A stretch of 60,152 bases of DNA from Ignavibacteriota bacterium (GTDB taxonomy: Bacteria > Bacteroidota > Ignavibacteria > Ignavibacteriales > Melioribacteraceae). Where the stretch lies: positions 1 through 60,152 of the forward strand of contig JABFGH010000030.1 in assembly GCA_013112585.1 (NCBI GenBank), read 5' to 3'. Shown piece after piece: positions 52,102 through 60,152 of the stretch. Each line of letters begins with the position of its first letter. Position 1 is the first letter of the stretch. Position numbers and translations under genes: made by a program. The notes beneath the pieces are model-generated. The model was not told the DNA's origin. It did no database searches and saw only the letters and a program-made list of their open reading frames with translations.

Positions 52102-52647
52102 TTATTTTTGAGTTATTTCGTAATCAACTTCAACTTGGCGATTTTTAATTTGCTTTAATTCATCACTAAGTTTCTTTCTAATAAATTCATCAACTCTATC
52201 GGGTATCATTTTACCGATTAAATGATCGAACTCATGCAGAATTACCCGGGCGTAAAAATCATCGGCTTCCAAAATCTCTTCTTCTTCACCTGTGTTTAAA
52301 AATTTAATTTTAATAGCTTCCGGTCGTTCTACTTCTGCTCTTAAATTCGGCAGACTCAAACATCCTTCCTCAAAAAAAACAGTATCGTCAGAGTATTCAA
52401 TAATTTCCGGATTTATAAAAACCTTAGGAGGCAAGTCTTCGTAACCTTCAACGGGAGTTAGATCAATTACGAAAACTGATTTATCTAAATTTACCTGATT
52501 GCCTGCTAACCCAATACCGTTTGCATTGCGCATTGTCTCGAACATATTTTTAATAATCATTATCATTTCATCATCAATTGCTTTAACAGGCTTAACTGTT
52601 TGACGAAGTATTTTATCACCATAAATTGTTATAGGCATAATTGCCAT
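52102..52647 (-). CDS. def: Peptide deformylase
   Basis: The product is 181 residues from the ATG at 52647, preceded by GGAG six bases upstream; the in-frame TTG at 52659 overlaps that ribosome site. The three zinc-site motifs are GIGLAGNQV, EEGCLSLPN (Cys ligand) and HEFDHLIG (HExxH). It removes the formyl group from nascent proteins. It starts one base after the preceding membrane-protein gene stop and lies just before fmt. Confidence 0.96.
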   Translation of the reverse strand: MAIMPITIYGDKILRQTVKPVKAIDDEMIMIIKNMFETMRNANGIGLAGNQVNLDKSVFVIDLTPVEGYEDLPPKVFINPEIIEYSDDTVFFEEGCLSLPNLRAEVERPEAIKIKFLNTGEEEEILEADDFYARVILHEFDHLIGKMIPDRVDEFIRKKLSDELKQIKNRQVEVDYEITQK

Positions 52648-52648
52648 T

Positions 52649-53560
52649 TTAAACTCCAACTTTTTGTTCTGTTACTTTTACATTCAAAACTTCTGCACTC
52701 AAATCCTTAAAAAGTATTACTTCGGTCGAGCAGAAAAGCATTCGAACGAACAACCTAAAAATAATTAACATTTGCTGAATAATAAAGAGTAGAAATAGGT
52801 AATAGTAGGGTGTTCGAGGAATATATCTTCCGATTAGATTATATATGATTGAACCAAGTGCACCGATTACAGCGACTATTAAAAATACGGTAAATACTTT
52901 TGTAAAATTTTTGCGGAGAAAAATGATCGTATTAAATATTTCGCGTAAGGATTTATAGCTATCCTTTACAGCAAGTGAAATTTTTGAATAATCAGAAATG
53001 ATGGTAACTATGCCGATTAAAAATACAAGCAGAACATACCGTAATGCTCTAAAAATAAATTCCATTAAAGCATTGTCGGAATTTTGATAAGCCCATTGAA
53101 TTAGGTCGCCGGTATAATCGTTAAACTTAAAAGCCAGATAAAAAAAGATGATTGAAATAAAAAGTACCCTTGTAAATCGCAGCCAATATTTTACTCCCCC
53201 GTAAAAAAAATCTACCATGTGATTTTTTTTTGGAGAACTAAAAATTGCAATTAAACCGCCGAGAAAAAATGTTTGTATCAAAACATAAAAACCAACCATG
53301 CTGTAAAAGACAAATGGAATTTCTCCGATATTTGTACTGTATGATTTTAAAAACTGCTGAAACCAGATATGCTGAAAGGTGTTGTAGAGATCGGCACTAA
53401 GCAGGGAATGACGAAGGCTGTCATCTAATATATAGTAAATCGGCATACTCAAAATCAAAGCTGCTACTACATTAAACGCCCAAAGCAGAATCACTACACG
53501 TCTATTTTTAATAACCGCTCTAATACCAAGTTTTAAGGCTGTCTTTATATTTATCGTCAT
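52649..53560 (-). CDS. Polytopic membrane protein, unknown function
   Basis: The 303-residue product has about five or six membrane segments (for example VVILLWAFNVVAALILSMPIYY and VFTVFLIVAVIGALGSIIYN). No transporter motif is visible. It overlaps the M1-like protein gene by four bases (ATGA) and lies immediately before def. The coupling with the M1-like protein suggests a joint envelope function. The family is not recognised. Confidence 0.75.
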   Translation of the reverse strand: MTINIKTALKLGIRAVIKNRRVVILLWAFNVVAALILSMPIYYILDDSLRHSLLSADLYNTFQHIWFQQFLKSYSTNIGEIPFVFYSMVGFYVLIQTFFLGGLIAIFSSPKKNHMVDFFYGGVKYWLRFTRVLFISIIFFYLAFKFNDYTGDLIQWAYQNSDNALMEFIFRALRYVLLVFLIGIVTIISDYSKISLAVKDSYKSLREIFNTIIFLRKNFTKVFTVFLIVAVIGALGSIIYNLIGRYIPRTPYYYLFLLFIIQQMLIIFRLFVRMLFCSTEVILFKDLSAEVLNVKVTEQKVGV

Positions 53561-55524
53561 CCGATACTTCCTAAAACCATAAGAGCATTTTGTACCCAGA
53601 ACAACCAGCGTACCGAAAGTGATAATGCACCCGAATAATTTGCCTTAATGGTAAATGAATTATTAGCATAGTTTATATCGAATACATTTTTTCTATCCGG
53701 GTCCAAATGAGCAGCAACAATTTCATCTTCACTTTCCAATTCAAATATTTTCCATTTCGCTTTTCCGTCCCACTTAAGTTTTATGGTATCTCGAGTTGTA
53801 TAAACTTCTAACTCAGTTTTGAATATTCCATCACCCACACGTTCTAAAAATATCTTGTAGTTTGATCTTCCGGTCTTCTCAATTTCTTTTACCCGATAAT
53901 CAAATCTTGCATCCAACTCATAAATATTTTTGATAAACCATTTCATATCTTCGGATGTATTTAATTGCAGTGTGTTCCAAAATTTATTACCATCAGCATA
54001 ATTATTTTTATATGAATGGTAATATTTACTAAGCAGAGTAATGGTTTCTTTATACCCAAGGTACCTCTCTAATGAAACAAGCATTAAGGATGGTTTAACA
54101 ACTGAATTAATATAAGCAGAATTTTTATCCGGGAAAGTATATGATTTGTCCGCCATGCTGCCCACATAATCGTGTTTAGTCAACTGGGAAATATTCCTAA
54201 ATGCTTCCGGTAATTCAAAGCTGCCGAGTGTATAAATTATTGGTATCTCATTGTATGAAGCAAAAATTAATCCCGGGATAGGCACATTTGATATTAGTTT
54301 AAAGTAAACCTCTTCAGCCGGATAATACCTTTGCAGTATTTTACTTGAAACATACTCTGCAATTCCGGTTCCAAGCCAGTTTTCTTCGGCAGTGTTCAAA
54401 GAAATATCATATTTGAAATATTGTTCTGCCGCCATATGGGTAATTACTTTTTCCGGTTCAAGTAATTCAATAGGTGAAATTAAACCACTCTTTATTGTGA
54501 TTAAATTTGGATAGGAAAGATCTTGTGAGCTGCTCGTCCTGGGAACATCCAGAAGAATTATTCTACTTGAATTATATCCGCCAAAATTTTCTTCTAAATA
54601 TTTTAGTGAATTATTAATTGCTTCATAATATCTACCATGCTTTTCACTGTCTCTCGGCTGTGAGTAAATTATTACTTCAACCCTCTTCTGCTCAACATTT
54701 ATGAATTCATATTCTGTTTTATGAAAATCCTTTGCTGCAAACCAGGCAAAATCAATTTCATTTTTCAATATAAAATTGTACTCAATTCTATCTCCCGCCT
54801 CTGCTTTCGTAAATGAATCCGCCGTTGCATCTGCAGTAAAATCAATCGGCACATCAATGTTTACATTATAATTTGCATAACCGGAATATACTCCCGCATA
54901 TGGATAGTAGGGATATATTTTCCACTCCCCTTTTGCAAACACACCAATTTTAGGGTACCATTCCGAAATAAAATAAAACCCGCCGCCCGATGCATAACCC
55001 ACATTTTTAATTGACTTTGGGATTTTAAATGAATAGTTAAAATCTATTTCAAGAGAATCTCCGGGCTCAATATTTTTCTGCAATTCTATTTTTGCCACTG
55101 TGCTATCTAATTTACCTACACCCGTCGGAGAATAGTAAATTAACTCACTTTCAGTTCCGTTAATTTTAATTGAGCTGATTTCAAAATGTGTTTTACTCTC
55201 ATCGGGAAGATTGATCTCTTCACCCAATATTGTGTTGGAGCTTTTAAAAGCATTCAATAATAAGTTCAGGTGTATTTCATTTGCCGGGAAAGCTGTTGTG
55301 TTTCGCCAAATAATTTTTGTGTCTGCTTCAACTATTTTTTTATCTGCCAGAAGTTTTGCGTTAATAAAATAATCTGCCGCCGCAATTTGTGTTTTATCAT
55401 TATAATTATTTATTCCCTTTGTAAACTCACTTTTCTCTGCTGTGCTGCTGCCCGTTTGGAGTGACTCTAATAAATATACTGAGCCCGCCAGCAGAAGTAA
55501 GAGTAATGTCATTAGCTTTTTCAT
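53557..55524 (-). CDS. M1-like peptidase homologue with degenerate active site
   Basis: The product is about 655 residues from the ATG at 55524. A signal or anchor segment (MKKLMTLLLLLLAGSVYLLES) begins the protein. The fold follows M1 aminopeptidases: an N-terminal beta domain, then the catalytic region at about residue 370. There the zinc motif HExxH is replaced by HMAAE (VITHMAAEQYF), and the later Glu block reads NWLGTGIAEY in place of WLDEGFAEY. It should not bind zinc normally. It may bind peptides or act as a chaperone-like partner. It overlaps the next membrane-protein gene by four bases. Confidence 0.75.
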   Translation of the reverse strand: MKKLMTLLLLLLAGSVYLLESLQTGSSTAEKSEFTKGINNYNDKTQIAAADYFINAKLLADKKIVEADTKIIWRNTTAFPANEIHLNLLLNAFKSSNTILGEEINLPDESKTHFEISSIKINGTESELIYYSPTGVGKLDSTVAKIELQKNIEPGDSLEIDFNYSFKIPKSIKNVGYASGGGFYFISEWYPKIGVFAKGEWKIYPYYPYAGVYSGYANYNVNIDVPIDFTADATADSFTKAEAGDRIEYNFILKNEIDFAWFAAKDFHKTEYEFINVEQKRVEVIIYSQPRDSEKHGRYYEAINNSLKYLEENFGGYNSSRIILLDVPRTSSSQDLSYPNLITIKSGLISPIELLEPEKVITHMAAEQYFKYDISLNTAEENWLGTGIAEYVSSKILQRYYPAEEVYFKLISNVPIPGLIFASYNEIPIIYTLGSFELPEAFRNISQLTKHDYVGSMADKSYTFPDKNSAYINSVVKPSLMLVSLERYLGYKETITLLSKYYHSYKNNYADGNKFWNTLQLNTSEDMKWFIKNIYELDARFDYRVKEIEKTGRSNYKIFLERVGDGIFKTELEVYTTRDTIKLKWDGKAKWKIFELESEDEIVAAHLDPDRKNVFDINYANNSFTIKANYSGALSLSVRWLFWVQNALMVLGSIG

Positions 55525-55533
55525 AGTGAACAA

Positions 55534-55941
55534 AATTAAACAAATTTGGTGAGATTAAAAATTATTGCTCTTCGATACGTTCGCTAAAATACGGCGAACT
55601 ACTCAGAGTGACATTGTGTTTTTTCCAAAGATTCAATACACTTGCTTAAAAGAGCAAATTATTTAATTCTAAAGTTTAACTTGCTTCCGGTTTGGTACGT
55701 AAATGAAAAGTTTGAAAGTATATATCAGTTGTTCCTGAAACGAAATTCTGTATTGAAAAACAACATTGATAGCTTTTCACGTAAAGAAAACAAGTAAAAT
55801 TAATAAATTTACTACTTATTATTTTTTAAGCTGTAATTATTAGAGGAAGAGGAAATTGCCGTATCGTTAACCGTCAAAGAATCATAATGATTTTTCGTTA
55901 ATTTTAATTTATCTTAAAGCATTAACAAAATAGTTTATATC
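55534..55941. other. Intergenic region with an inverted repeat
   Basis: About 400 bases lie between the divergent M1-like and MntA genes. GTTCGC (55579-55584) and GCGAAC (55594-55599) form a hairpin followed by CTCAGAGTGACA, like dispersed intergenic repeats. No gene of useful length is visible. The rest is AT-rich and should hold promoters for both sides. Confidence 0.55.
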
Positions 55942-56229
55942 ATGGACAATAATCTTATACAAAAAATAAGGCAATTCTTCGAAAGCAAGCCGGTATTGCG
56001 TGCATATTTATTCGGCTCAGAAGCTCGAAATGAATCGGCAGAATCAAGTGATATAGATATTTTGGTTGAACTCGATTATTCTGCACCTATTGGATTAGAG
56101 TTTCTTAAAATGAAAATAGACCTTGAAGATTTATTGCAAAAAAAAGTTGATTTGCTTTCAATACCAGGAGTTTCTAAATATATAAAACCTTTTATTGATC
56201 AAGACAAGATTCTGATCTATGAAAAATAG
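55942..56229 (+). CDS. mntA: MntA-like nucleotidyltransferase (antitoxin)
   Basis: The 95-residue product has the minimal nucleotidyltransferase motif FGSEARNESAESSDIDILVEL (GS-x(10)-DxD). The metal-binding Asp pair is intact. It overlaps the HepT gene by 11 bases, the usual MntA-HepT type VII arrangement, in which MntA adds AMP to HepT and silences it. Length is typical. No strong ribosome site precedes the ATG. Confidence 0.88.
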   Translation: MDNNLIQKIRQFFESKPVLRAYLFGSEARNESAESSDIDILVELDYSAPIGLEFLKMKIDLEDLLQKKVDLLSIPGVSKYIKPFIDQDKILIYEK

Positions 56230-56563
56230 ACTTGGCGATAAAGCAAGACTTGAACATATTTTAGATGCGATAAACGAAGTATCAGGTTATACGGAAGATA
56301 TTTCTTTTGAAAGTTTTCAAGAAAATTCAATGATGCAGTTTGCTACAGTAAAACAGTTAGAAATAATTGGTGAAGCAGCTAATCATCTAACTACATCCCT
56401 TAAAGATTTACATTCTGAAATAGATTGGCGAGAAATTGTCAGTTTGCGAAATTTATTAGTCCACGAATACTTCGGAATTGATTTAAAGATTGTTTGGGAC
56501 ATTGTAAATTTTGACCTACCCAAAATTAAAATTCAAATAGCAGGAATTGTAAATAATTTATAA
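56219..56563 (+). CDS. hepT: HepT-like ribonuclease toxin
   Basis: The 114-residue product ends with the HEPN motif RNLLVHEYF, which fits R-x4-H-x-Y. The Tyr is the AMP acceptor modified by MntA, and the Arg-His pair is catalytic. The rest is helical (LEHILDAINEVSGYTEDISF). It overlaps mntA by 11 bases and should be a cognate RNase toxin. Both genes are complete, so this appears to be a functional module. Confidence 0.9.
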   Translation: MKNRLGDKARLEHILDAINEVSGYTEDISFESFQENSMMQFATVKQLEIIGEAANHLTTSLKDLHSEIDWREIVSLRNLLVHEYFGIDLKIVWDIVNFDLPKIKIQIAGIVNNL

Positions 56564-56662
56564 TTGCTAATGCGCTCGCCGCCTTGATCATAAAAATAAA
56601 TTCTCATCGCTTCACTCGACTTGTTCGAAGTGTGCCTCTAGTTTACGTGAATTAATAAAAAA

Positions 56663-56690
56663 AACTCGCTTACATTTCGGCAAGCGAGTT
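56663..56690. terminator. Strong bidirectional terminator
   Basis: Arms AACTCGCTT (56663-56671) and AAGCGAGTT (56682-56690) pair perfectly around a 10-base loop. On the minus strand seven or more Ts follow, ending the aminopeptidase operon 43 bases beyond its stop. It may also stop the plus-strand hepT transcript. Confidence 0.85.
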
Positions 56691-56733
56691 AATTTATAAA
56701 ATCTTAAATAATTTGCTTAGTTTTTTAATTTAC

Positions 56734-57696
56734 TCAAACTAACAATTTACCTGCTTTCATAATAATCTTACCGTCGAAGTAAACTGTCGGTTTTTTAACA
56801 ACGCCATCAAGATGAATAGGCACATTAACTTTTCCGCCCATCGATTTATTATCACCGAGCGCGATGTGAATTGTACCGAGAACTTTTTCATCTTCTAATA
56901 ACAAGCCGCTTAATTTTGCTTTGTGATTTGTACCTACTCCGAACTCCGCAATATTGCGCGCTTTTTTACCATATTTATCAAGCATATTAATCAGCTTACG
57001 TGCTTTTGGTCCGCCCGTAATTTTTGTTGCATATCCTTTTTCAACTTCAATTCTAATAGGTGTTTTTTCTACCACACCAATTCCAGCCATCGAACCATCG
57101 ACAACAAATACACCATTTGTTTTACCTTCTAAAGGAGCGACAAAAGTTTCACCCGTGGGCAAGTTTCCGCTTTCACCTTTTTTATGGAATAAGCCTTTAC
57201 TTGGTATTGCAGTTCTACCTGTAATATCCATAGTAATATCGGTTCCATTTGGGGCAGTAACTCTTACAATTTTAGTTTTCTCAAAAATTCTTTTCAGTTT
57301 TAAAGTTAGCGCTGCAATTTTTTTATAATCAGCGTTCAATCCTCTTATCATTGAATCTTTTGTAATACCGGGAAGCGAAGCAATGCGTGTACCCTTTGCC
57401 GATGCTGCTCTTCTTGCATTTGTATGTGTTAATGATTTTGTTGTGGGACACAGCACTACATCAAATTTTTTGAAAAGATCTGCAACATAAGAAGGAGGTT
57501 CCTCACCATTTATTTCTCTTGCTTTCATCTCAACAAAAAGTGCTTCATGCCCAAGTTTTAATGCGTTCTCATAAATTGAAACACCAATTTCTCTTTTACC
57601 TTCATCGGTAACTACAAGCACCGATTCACTTTTCTTTGCACCCATACAATCTTTTATTGCAATAATTGAAGCCTTATCAAGTTTTGTAACTGCCAT
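56734..57696 (-). CDS. Aminopeptidase, COG2309/M29-related
   Basis: The 320-residue product has AEFGVGTNHKAKLSG, LGTIHIALGDNKSMGG and IHLDG near its end, the metal-site blocks of the aminopeptidase T-like family. DGSMAG and an Asn-rich N-terminus also fit. It should remove N-terminal residues from peptides in the cytoplasm. AAGGAG precedes the ATG. It is the last gene of a four-gene operon with an outer-membrane barrel, a PqqD-like protein and an MFS transporter, ending at a strong terminator. Confidence 0.85.
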   Translation of the reverse strand: MAVTKLDKASIIAIKDCMGAKKSESVLVVTDEGKREIGVSIYENALKLGHEALFVEMKAREINGEEPPSYVADLFKKFDVVLCPTTKSLTHTNARRAASAKGTRIASLPGITKDSMIRGLNADYKKIAALTLKLKRIFEKTKIVRVTAPNGTDITMDITGRTAIPSKGLFHKKGESGNLPTGETFVAPLEGKTNGVFVVDGSMAGIGVVEKTPIRIEVEKGYATKITGGPKARKLINMLDKYGKKARNIAEFGVGTNHKAKLSGLLLEDEKVLGTIHIALGDNKSMGGKVNVPIHLDGVVKKPTVYFDGKIIMKAGKLLV

Positions 57697-57708
57697 ATAA
57701 TTTTCTCC

Positions 57709-58449
57709 TTATAATGGAAAACCTAAATTTAGTTGTACCGCAGCGGCAAAGCCGCTTTTTTCAATTAAGTTTGTATTGTTATCTGTAATTCTAAGTTTGC
57801 TGCTTTTATCTTCAACATCGCCGCCGTTAAAAAAATTATAACTTGCCGTACCTTCAATACTTATATAATCTTTTAATATATGCACAATAACGCCCGATGC
57901 TACATAATAGCCCACTTCAGCTTCCTTCTGTTCAAATTCCGATTCACTAACTTTATTTTCTAAATAGAACGATTCAATATTTACTTCTGTTCTATAAATA
58001 TTCACTCCGCCTTCAATAATTTTCCAGTCAACAAATTTGAATAATGGAATACCGAAATCTACACCGATGCCGAAGTAATCTGATTGCAGTTTATAATTAT
58101 ACTTATCAATTTCAGAAATTTGTTCAACTTTAATATCGTAATGTTCATCAACAAACTGATAATATCCTTTTGCTGAAAAGAAGAAATCATCGAAGTGCGC
58201 TCTAAAAAAATTTGCTCCTACTCTAAATCCTCTACCCTTAGAAAAGGTAGGAATATCATTAACTGCATTACTGCTTAAATTTTCTGCTAAATATTTATTA
58301 AGCCCATCCGCCTCATAATTATGCATTGTATAGCCGACATAAAAACCGCTTAAGCCCAGGCATCCGAATCCGCATGATTGAGCAAATAAATTTGAGCTGC
58401 TTAGAAGAACAGAAAATAATAGTAAAATAATTCCCGTTTTAATTTTCAT
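57709..58449 (-). CDS. Outer-membrane beta-barrel protein
   Basis: The product is 246 residues from the ATG at 58449, giving a clean signal peptide (KIKTGIILLLFSVLLSSSNLFAQ). A GTG at 58461 overlaps the preceding stop and is a possible alternative. The mature part is a series of amphipathic strands with a barrel-type ending (AVQLNLGFPL). A cysteine pair lies at its start (CGFGC). It should form a small OmpA-type or porin-like barrel. It lies 12 bases before the aminopeptidase gene. Confidence 0.75.
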   Translation of the reverse strand: MKIKTGIILLLFSVLLSSSNLFAQSCGFGCLGLSGFYVGYTMHNYEADGLNKYLAENLSSNAVNDIPTFSKGRGFRVGANFFRAHFDDFFFSAKGYYQFVDEHYDIKVEQISEIDKYNYKLQSDYFGIGVDFGIPLFKFVDWKIIEGGVNIYRTEVNIESFYLENKVSESEFEQKEAEVGYYVASGVIVHILKDYISIEGTASYNFFNGGDVEDKSSKLRITDNNTNLIEKSGFAAAVQLNLGFPL

Positions 58450-58460
58450 AATGTCATTCA

Positions 58461-58820
58461 CTAGTTTTCAATTACGTTTTTTGTATCAACTTTCTTAAAA
58501 ATCTGAATTAATCTATTCTTATTCATTTCAGTTAAAAATAATTCTAATCTATCCTCAGCAGGTTCAATTTTTTCTCCGAAATGTTCTCTGCCTTTTTCAA
58601 CAATACTATTTACAGAATTTTTACCATCGCATAAATGCCAAACGAAAGAACCTATTTCATCCAAATCTATTTTATGCGGTTTACTTGCTCTACTTTTAAA
58701 AAATGTTTTTTCAACAAAAGTTAATTTTTCTTTTTTGAAAAGAACTGTAACAAGTTCGTCATTAACTTCAAACTCGCATACTCGTTTAGGGTAATATTCT
58801 AAAAAATTACTATCCCTCAC
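58461..58820 (-). CDS. PqqD-family protein
   Basis: The 119-residue product contains IDLDEIGSFVWHLCDGKNSVNSIVEKGREHFGE, the signature of PqqD-type RiPP recognition elements. LELFLTEMNKNRLIQI completes the helix-turn-helix-like fold. PqqD proteins bind precursor peptides and partner with radical-SAM enzymes. No precursor or radical-SAM gene is adjacent in this operon, so the role is unclear. It overlaps the MFS gene by 11 bases and the barrel gene by one base if its GTG start is used. Confidence 0.85.
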   Translation of the reverse strand: MRDSNFLEYYPKRVCEFEVNDELVTVLFKKEKLTFVEKTFFKSRASKPHKIDLDEIGSFVWHLCDGKNSVNSIVEKGREHFGEKIEPAEDRLELFLTEMNKNRLIQIFKKVDTKNVIEN

Positions 58821-60108
58821 GTGTCTTCATCCCTTCTTCAAGTCCGTGACTGTTCGGTCCGGTTTCAGCTCTCCTCAGCATCCATGCGAATATCAATCCG
58901 AAAATTCCAAGTACCGAGAAAATCCACATCCCCAAATTATATCCATCGGGATTTTCTGCACTCGCACCTGCATAATCATTCGCAACACCAATTCCCCAAA
59001 CAAATCCCATAACACCTACTTGCTGAATTAAAGTCATAACAGAATATGCAGTACCTAATCTTTTTTCTTCAACAATGTATGCAACCGAGGGCCACATTAC
59101 TGCAGGAATAAGTGAAAATGCAATACCCATCATGGCTACAGGAATATAGAGCGTTAAATCGGTATAACCCATAATTAGGAATACGGGTACCAGCATTGCG
59201 GAACCTATCATCATAAGCAAGGCTCGTTTACCAATTTTATCTGCAAGCAAACCAAACAGCGGAGCGATAACCATTGAAGCAAAAGGCAGAGCGCTGCTGA
59301 AACGACCGGCTAAGTCTCTTTCTAAGCCGTGTGAATGCTGAAAAAATTTAATTGCAAAACTTCTGAATGGGAAAATTGCCGAGTAAAATGTTACACACAA
59401 TAATACGATTATCCAGAAAGATTTATTGAATGTAAATAAATCTTTGAAGACAAATTTATCGACCTCGCCTGCTTCACCTAAATGATATTTTTTTTCTGCA
59501 TTGCTTTCCATGTAATAATAAACTGCTCCGCCAATTACGCAGGTCAAGCCAACCACTACTGCTAAAAATAACGGGTCTTGCCAGGTTGCGTATAATCCCT
59601 TATGCAATGTTGGCGACCAATCGGCATAAATTTGTGCAAGCCTTGCAATTGATAAATTGATTCCCATTGCAAAACCAAGCTCTTTTCCTTTAAACCATTT
59701 AGCTAATGATGTTGTTACAGCAACTATCAGAGGCTCAGCTCCTATGCCCAACAAAAACCTTCCGATTAACATAATTGTTAAATCTGAAGAGATGGAAGTT
59801 ACTAATGCAGCAATGGAGCAAATTGCGGCGAATACAAGTATCGAAAGCTTTGTTCCGTATCTATCAACAAAAATTCCGCCGAAAATTAAAATAATAATTG
59901 CGGCTAGACTGTAAACAGAATAAAGTGCACCAATATTTTCATCTGTAAAATTTAGTTGTGTTTTTAATATATCGGCAATTGGACCAATACTATCGTAAAT
60001 ATAGTAGTTGCCGAACATTGCTAAACTTACAAATAGCAGCACTACCCATCTGTACCAAGCTGCCGGCGGGGGTTTATTTGCAATGTTATCATTAGATGAT
60101 AAATTCAT
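58810..60108 (-). CDS. MFS transporter
   Basis: The 432-residue product has twelve membrane segments and a motif A in each half (GGIFVDRYGTKLS and GLLADKIGKRALL). AAGGAATT precedes the ATG. The overall sequence resembles MFSD1-type carriers, but substrate is not certain. It is the first gene of an operon with a PqqD-like protein, an outer-membrane barrel and an aminopeptidase, which would suit import of a peptide. This is inference. Confidence 0.88.
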   Translation of the reverse strand: MNLSSNDNIANKPPPAAWYRWVVLLFVSLAMFGNYYIYDSIGPIADILKTQLNFTDENIGALYSVYSLAAIIILIFGGIFVDRYGTKLSILVFAAICSIAALVTSISSDLTIMLIGRFLLGIGAEPLIVAVTTSLAKWFKGKELGFAMGINLSIARLAQIYADWSPTLHKGLYATWQDPLFLAVVVGLTCVIGGAVYYYMESNAEKKYHLGEAGEVDKFVFKDLFTFNKSFWIIVLLCVTFYSAIFPFRSFAIKFFQHSHGLERDLAGRFSSALPFASMVIAPLFGLLADKIGKRALLMMIGSAMLVPVFLIMGYTDLTLYIPVAMMGIAFSLIPAVMWPSVAYIVEEKRLGTAYSVMTLIQQVGVMGFVWGIGVANDYAGASAENPDGYNLGMWIFSVLGIFGLIFAWMLRRAETGPNSHGLEEGMKTREG

Positions 60109-60152
60109 ATAATTCCTTGTTATGTTTTATCGATGTTAATTAAGAATAATAA

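Noticed and set aside
56954-57328. A 124-codon plus-strand frame opposite the aminopeptidase gene.
   Set aside because: It is a shadow of a conserved coding region and has no ribosome site or recognisable domain.
1-60152. tRNA or rRNA genes in the larger gaps, and a CRISPR array.
   Set aside because: No T-loop or anticodon pattern or rRNA block was seen; the repeats present are irregular and lack equal spacers.

Overview
The window is AT-rich (roughly one third G+C by eye) and comes from a Gram-negative bacterium of the Bacteroidota/Chlorobi/Ignavibacteriota assemblage. Two secreted proteins near the left end finish with the NPFNP-type sorting domain used by the type IX secretion system. The coding style (TTG/GTG starts, GGAG-like ribosome sites, many outer-membrane proteins, PFOR, a DUF5916 protein, GxxExxY and four-helix-bundle proteins) fits Ignavibacteria best. 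That placement is inference. No rRNA, tRNA or CRISPR array was found.

Layout. 1-5.7 kb: gene remnants, then two T9SS cargo proteins (one with a zinc-peptidase motif). 5.7-10.8 kb: a DUF5916 outer-membrane protein and a lipoprotein with FN3-like and WD40-like repeats. 10.8-15.5 kb: a DHOD-like protein and the large pyruvate:ferredoxin oxidoreductase NifJ. 15.9-21.9 kb: a mutagenesis/repair block with DinB and an alpha-type DNA polymerase (DnaE family) broken into two intact open halves that face each other on opposite strands, plus DUF72 and a frameshifted GxxExxY gene. 22-26.9 kb: an orphan XRE regulator behind a clear promoter/operator, a DinB-superfamily protein, and an ECF sigma/anti-sigma operon with four exported unknown proteins. 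27-32.6 kb: a six-gene minus-strand operon of accessory character, with a DUF1848 protein, a methyltransferase-like protein, a small SF1 helicase, two unknowns and a DUF5131 protein; this is the best candidate for an undescribed system. 32.7-37.3 kb: YjbQ, then an ABC transporter bracketed by a 219-bp direct repeat that carries pieces of the neighbouring genes, a four-helix-bundle gene and a DUF885 lipoprotein amid AATGAC repeats. 37.3-40.3 kb: DNA repair genes (Ogt, AlkA, GxxExxY, LexA), with a likely LexA operator and degraded duplicate fragments. 40.4-47.4 kb: a degenerate PAS hybrid kinase and a four-gene operon with a KaiC-like ATPase, an outer-membrane barrel and a glycosyltransferase-like membrane protein. 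47.9-52.6 kb: a fatty-acid hydroxylase, a muropeptide-recycling pair (NlpC/P60 and dipeptide epimerase), and Fmt and Def. 52.6-55.5 kb: a membrane protein and a catalytically degenerate M1-like protein. 55.9-56.6 kb: a MntA/HepT toxin-antitoxin pair. 56.7-60.1 kb: an operon with an MFS transporter, a PqqD-like protein, an outer-membrane barrel and an aminopeptidase.

How parts work together. LexA, AlkA, Ogt, DinB and the split DnaE form two DNA-damage-response blocks about 20 kb apart. NlpC/P60 and the epimerase act in sequence on cell-wall peptides. Def and Fmt process the formyl group of initiator methionine. The ECF operon looks like an envelope-stress or surface-sensing unit. Duplications, truncated genes and inverted segments between 15 and 40 kb indicate repeated rearrangement there.
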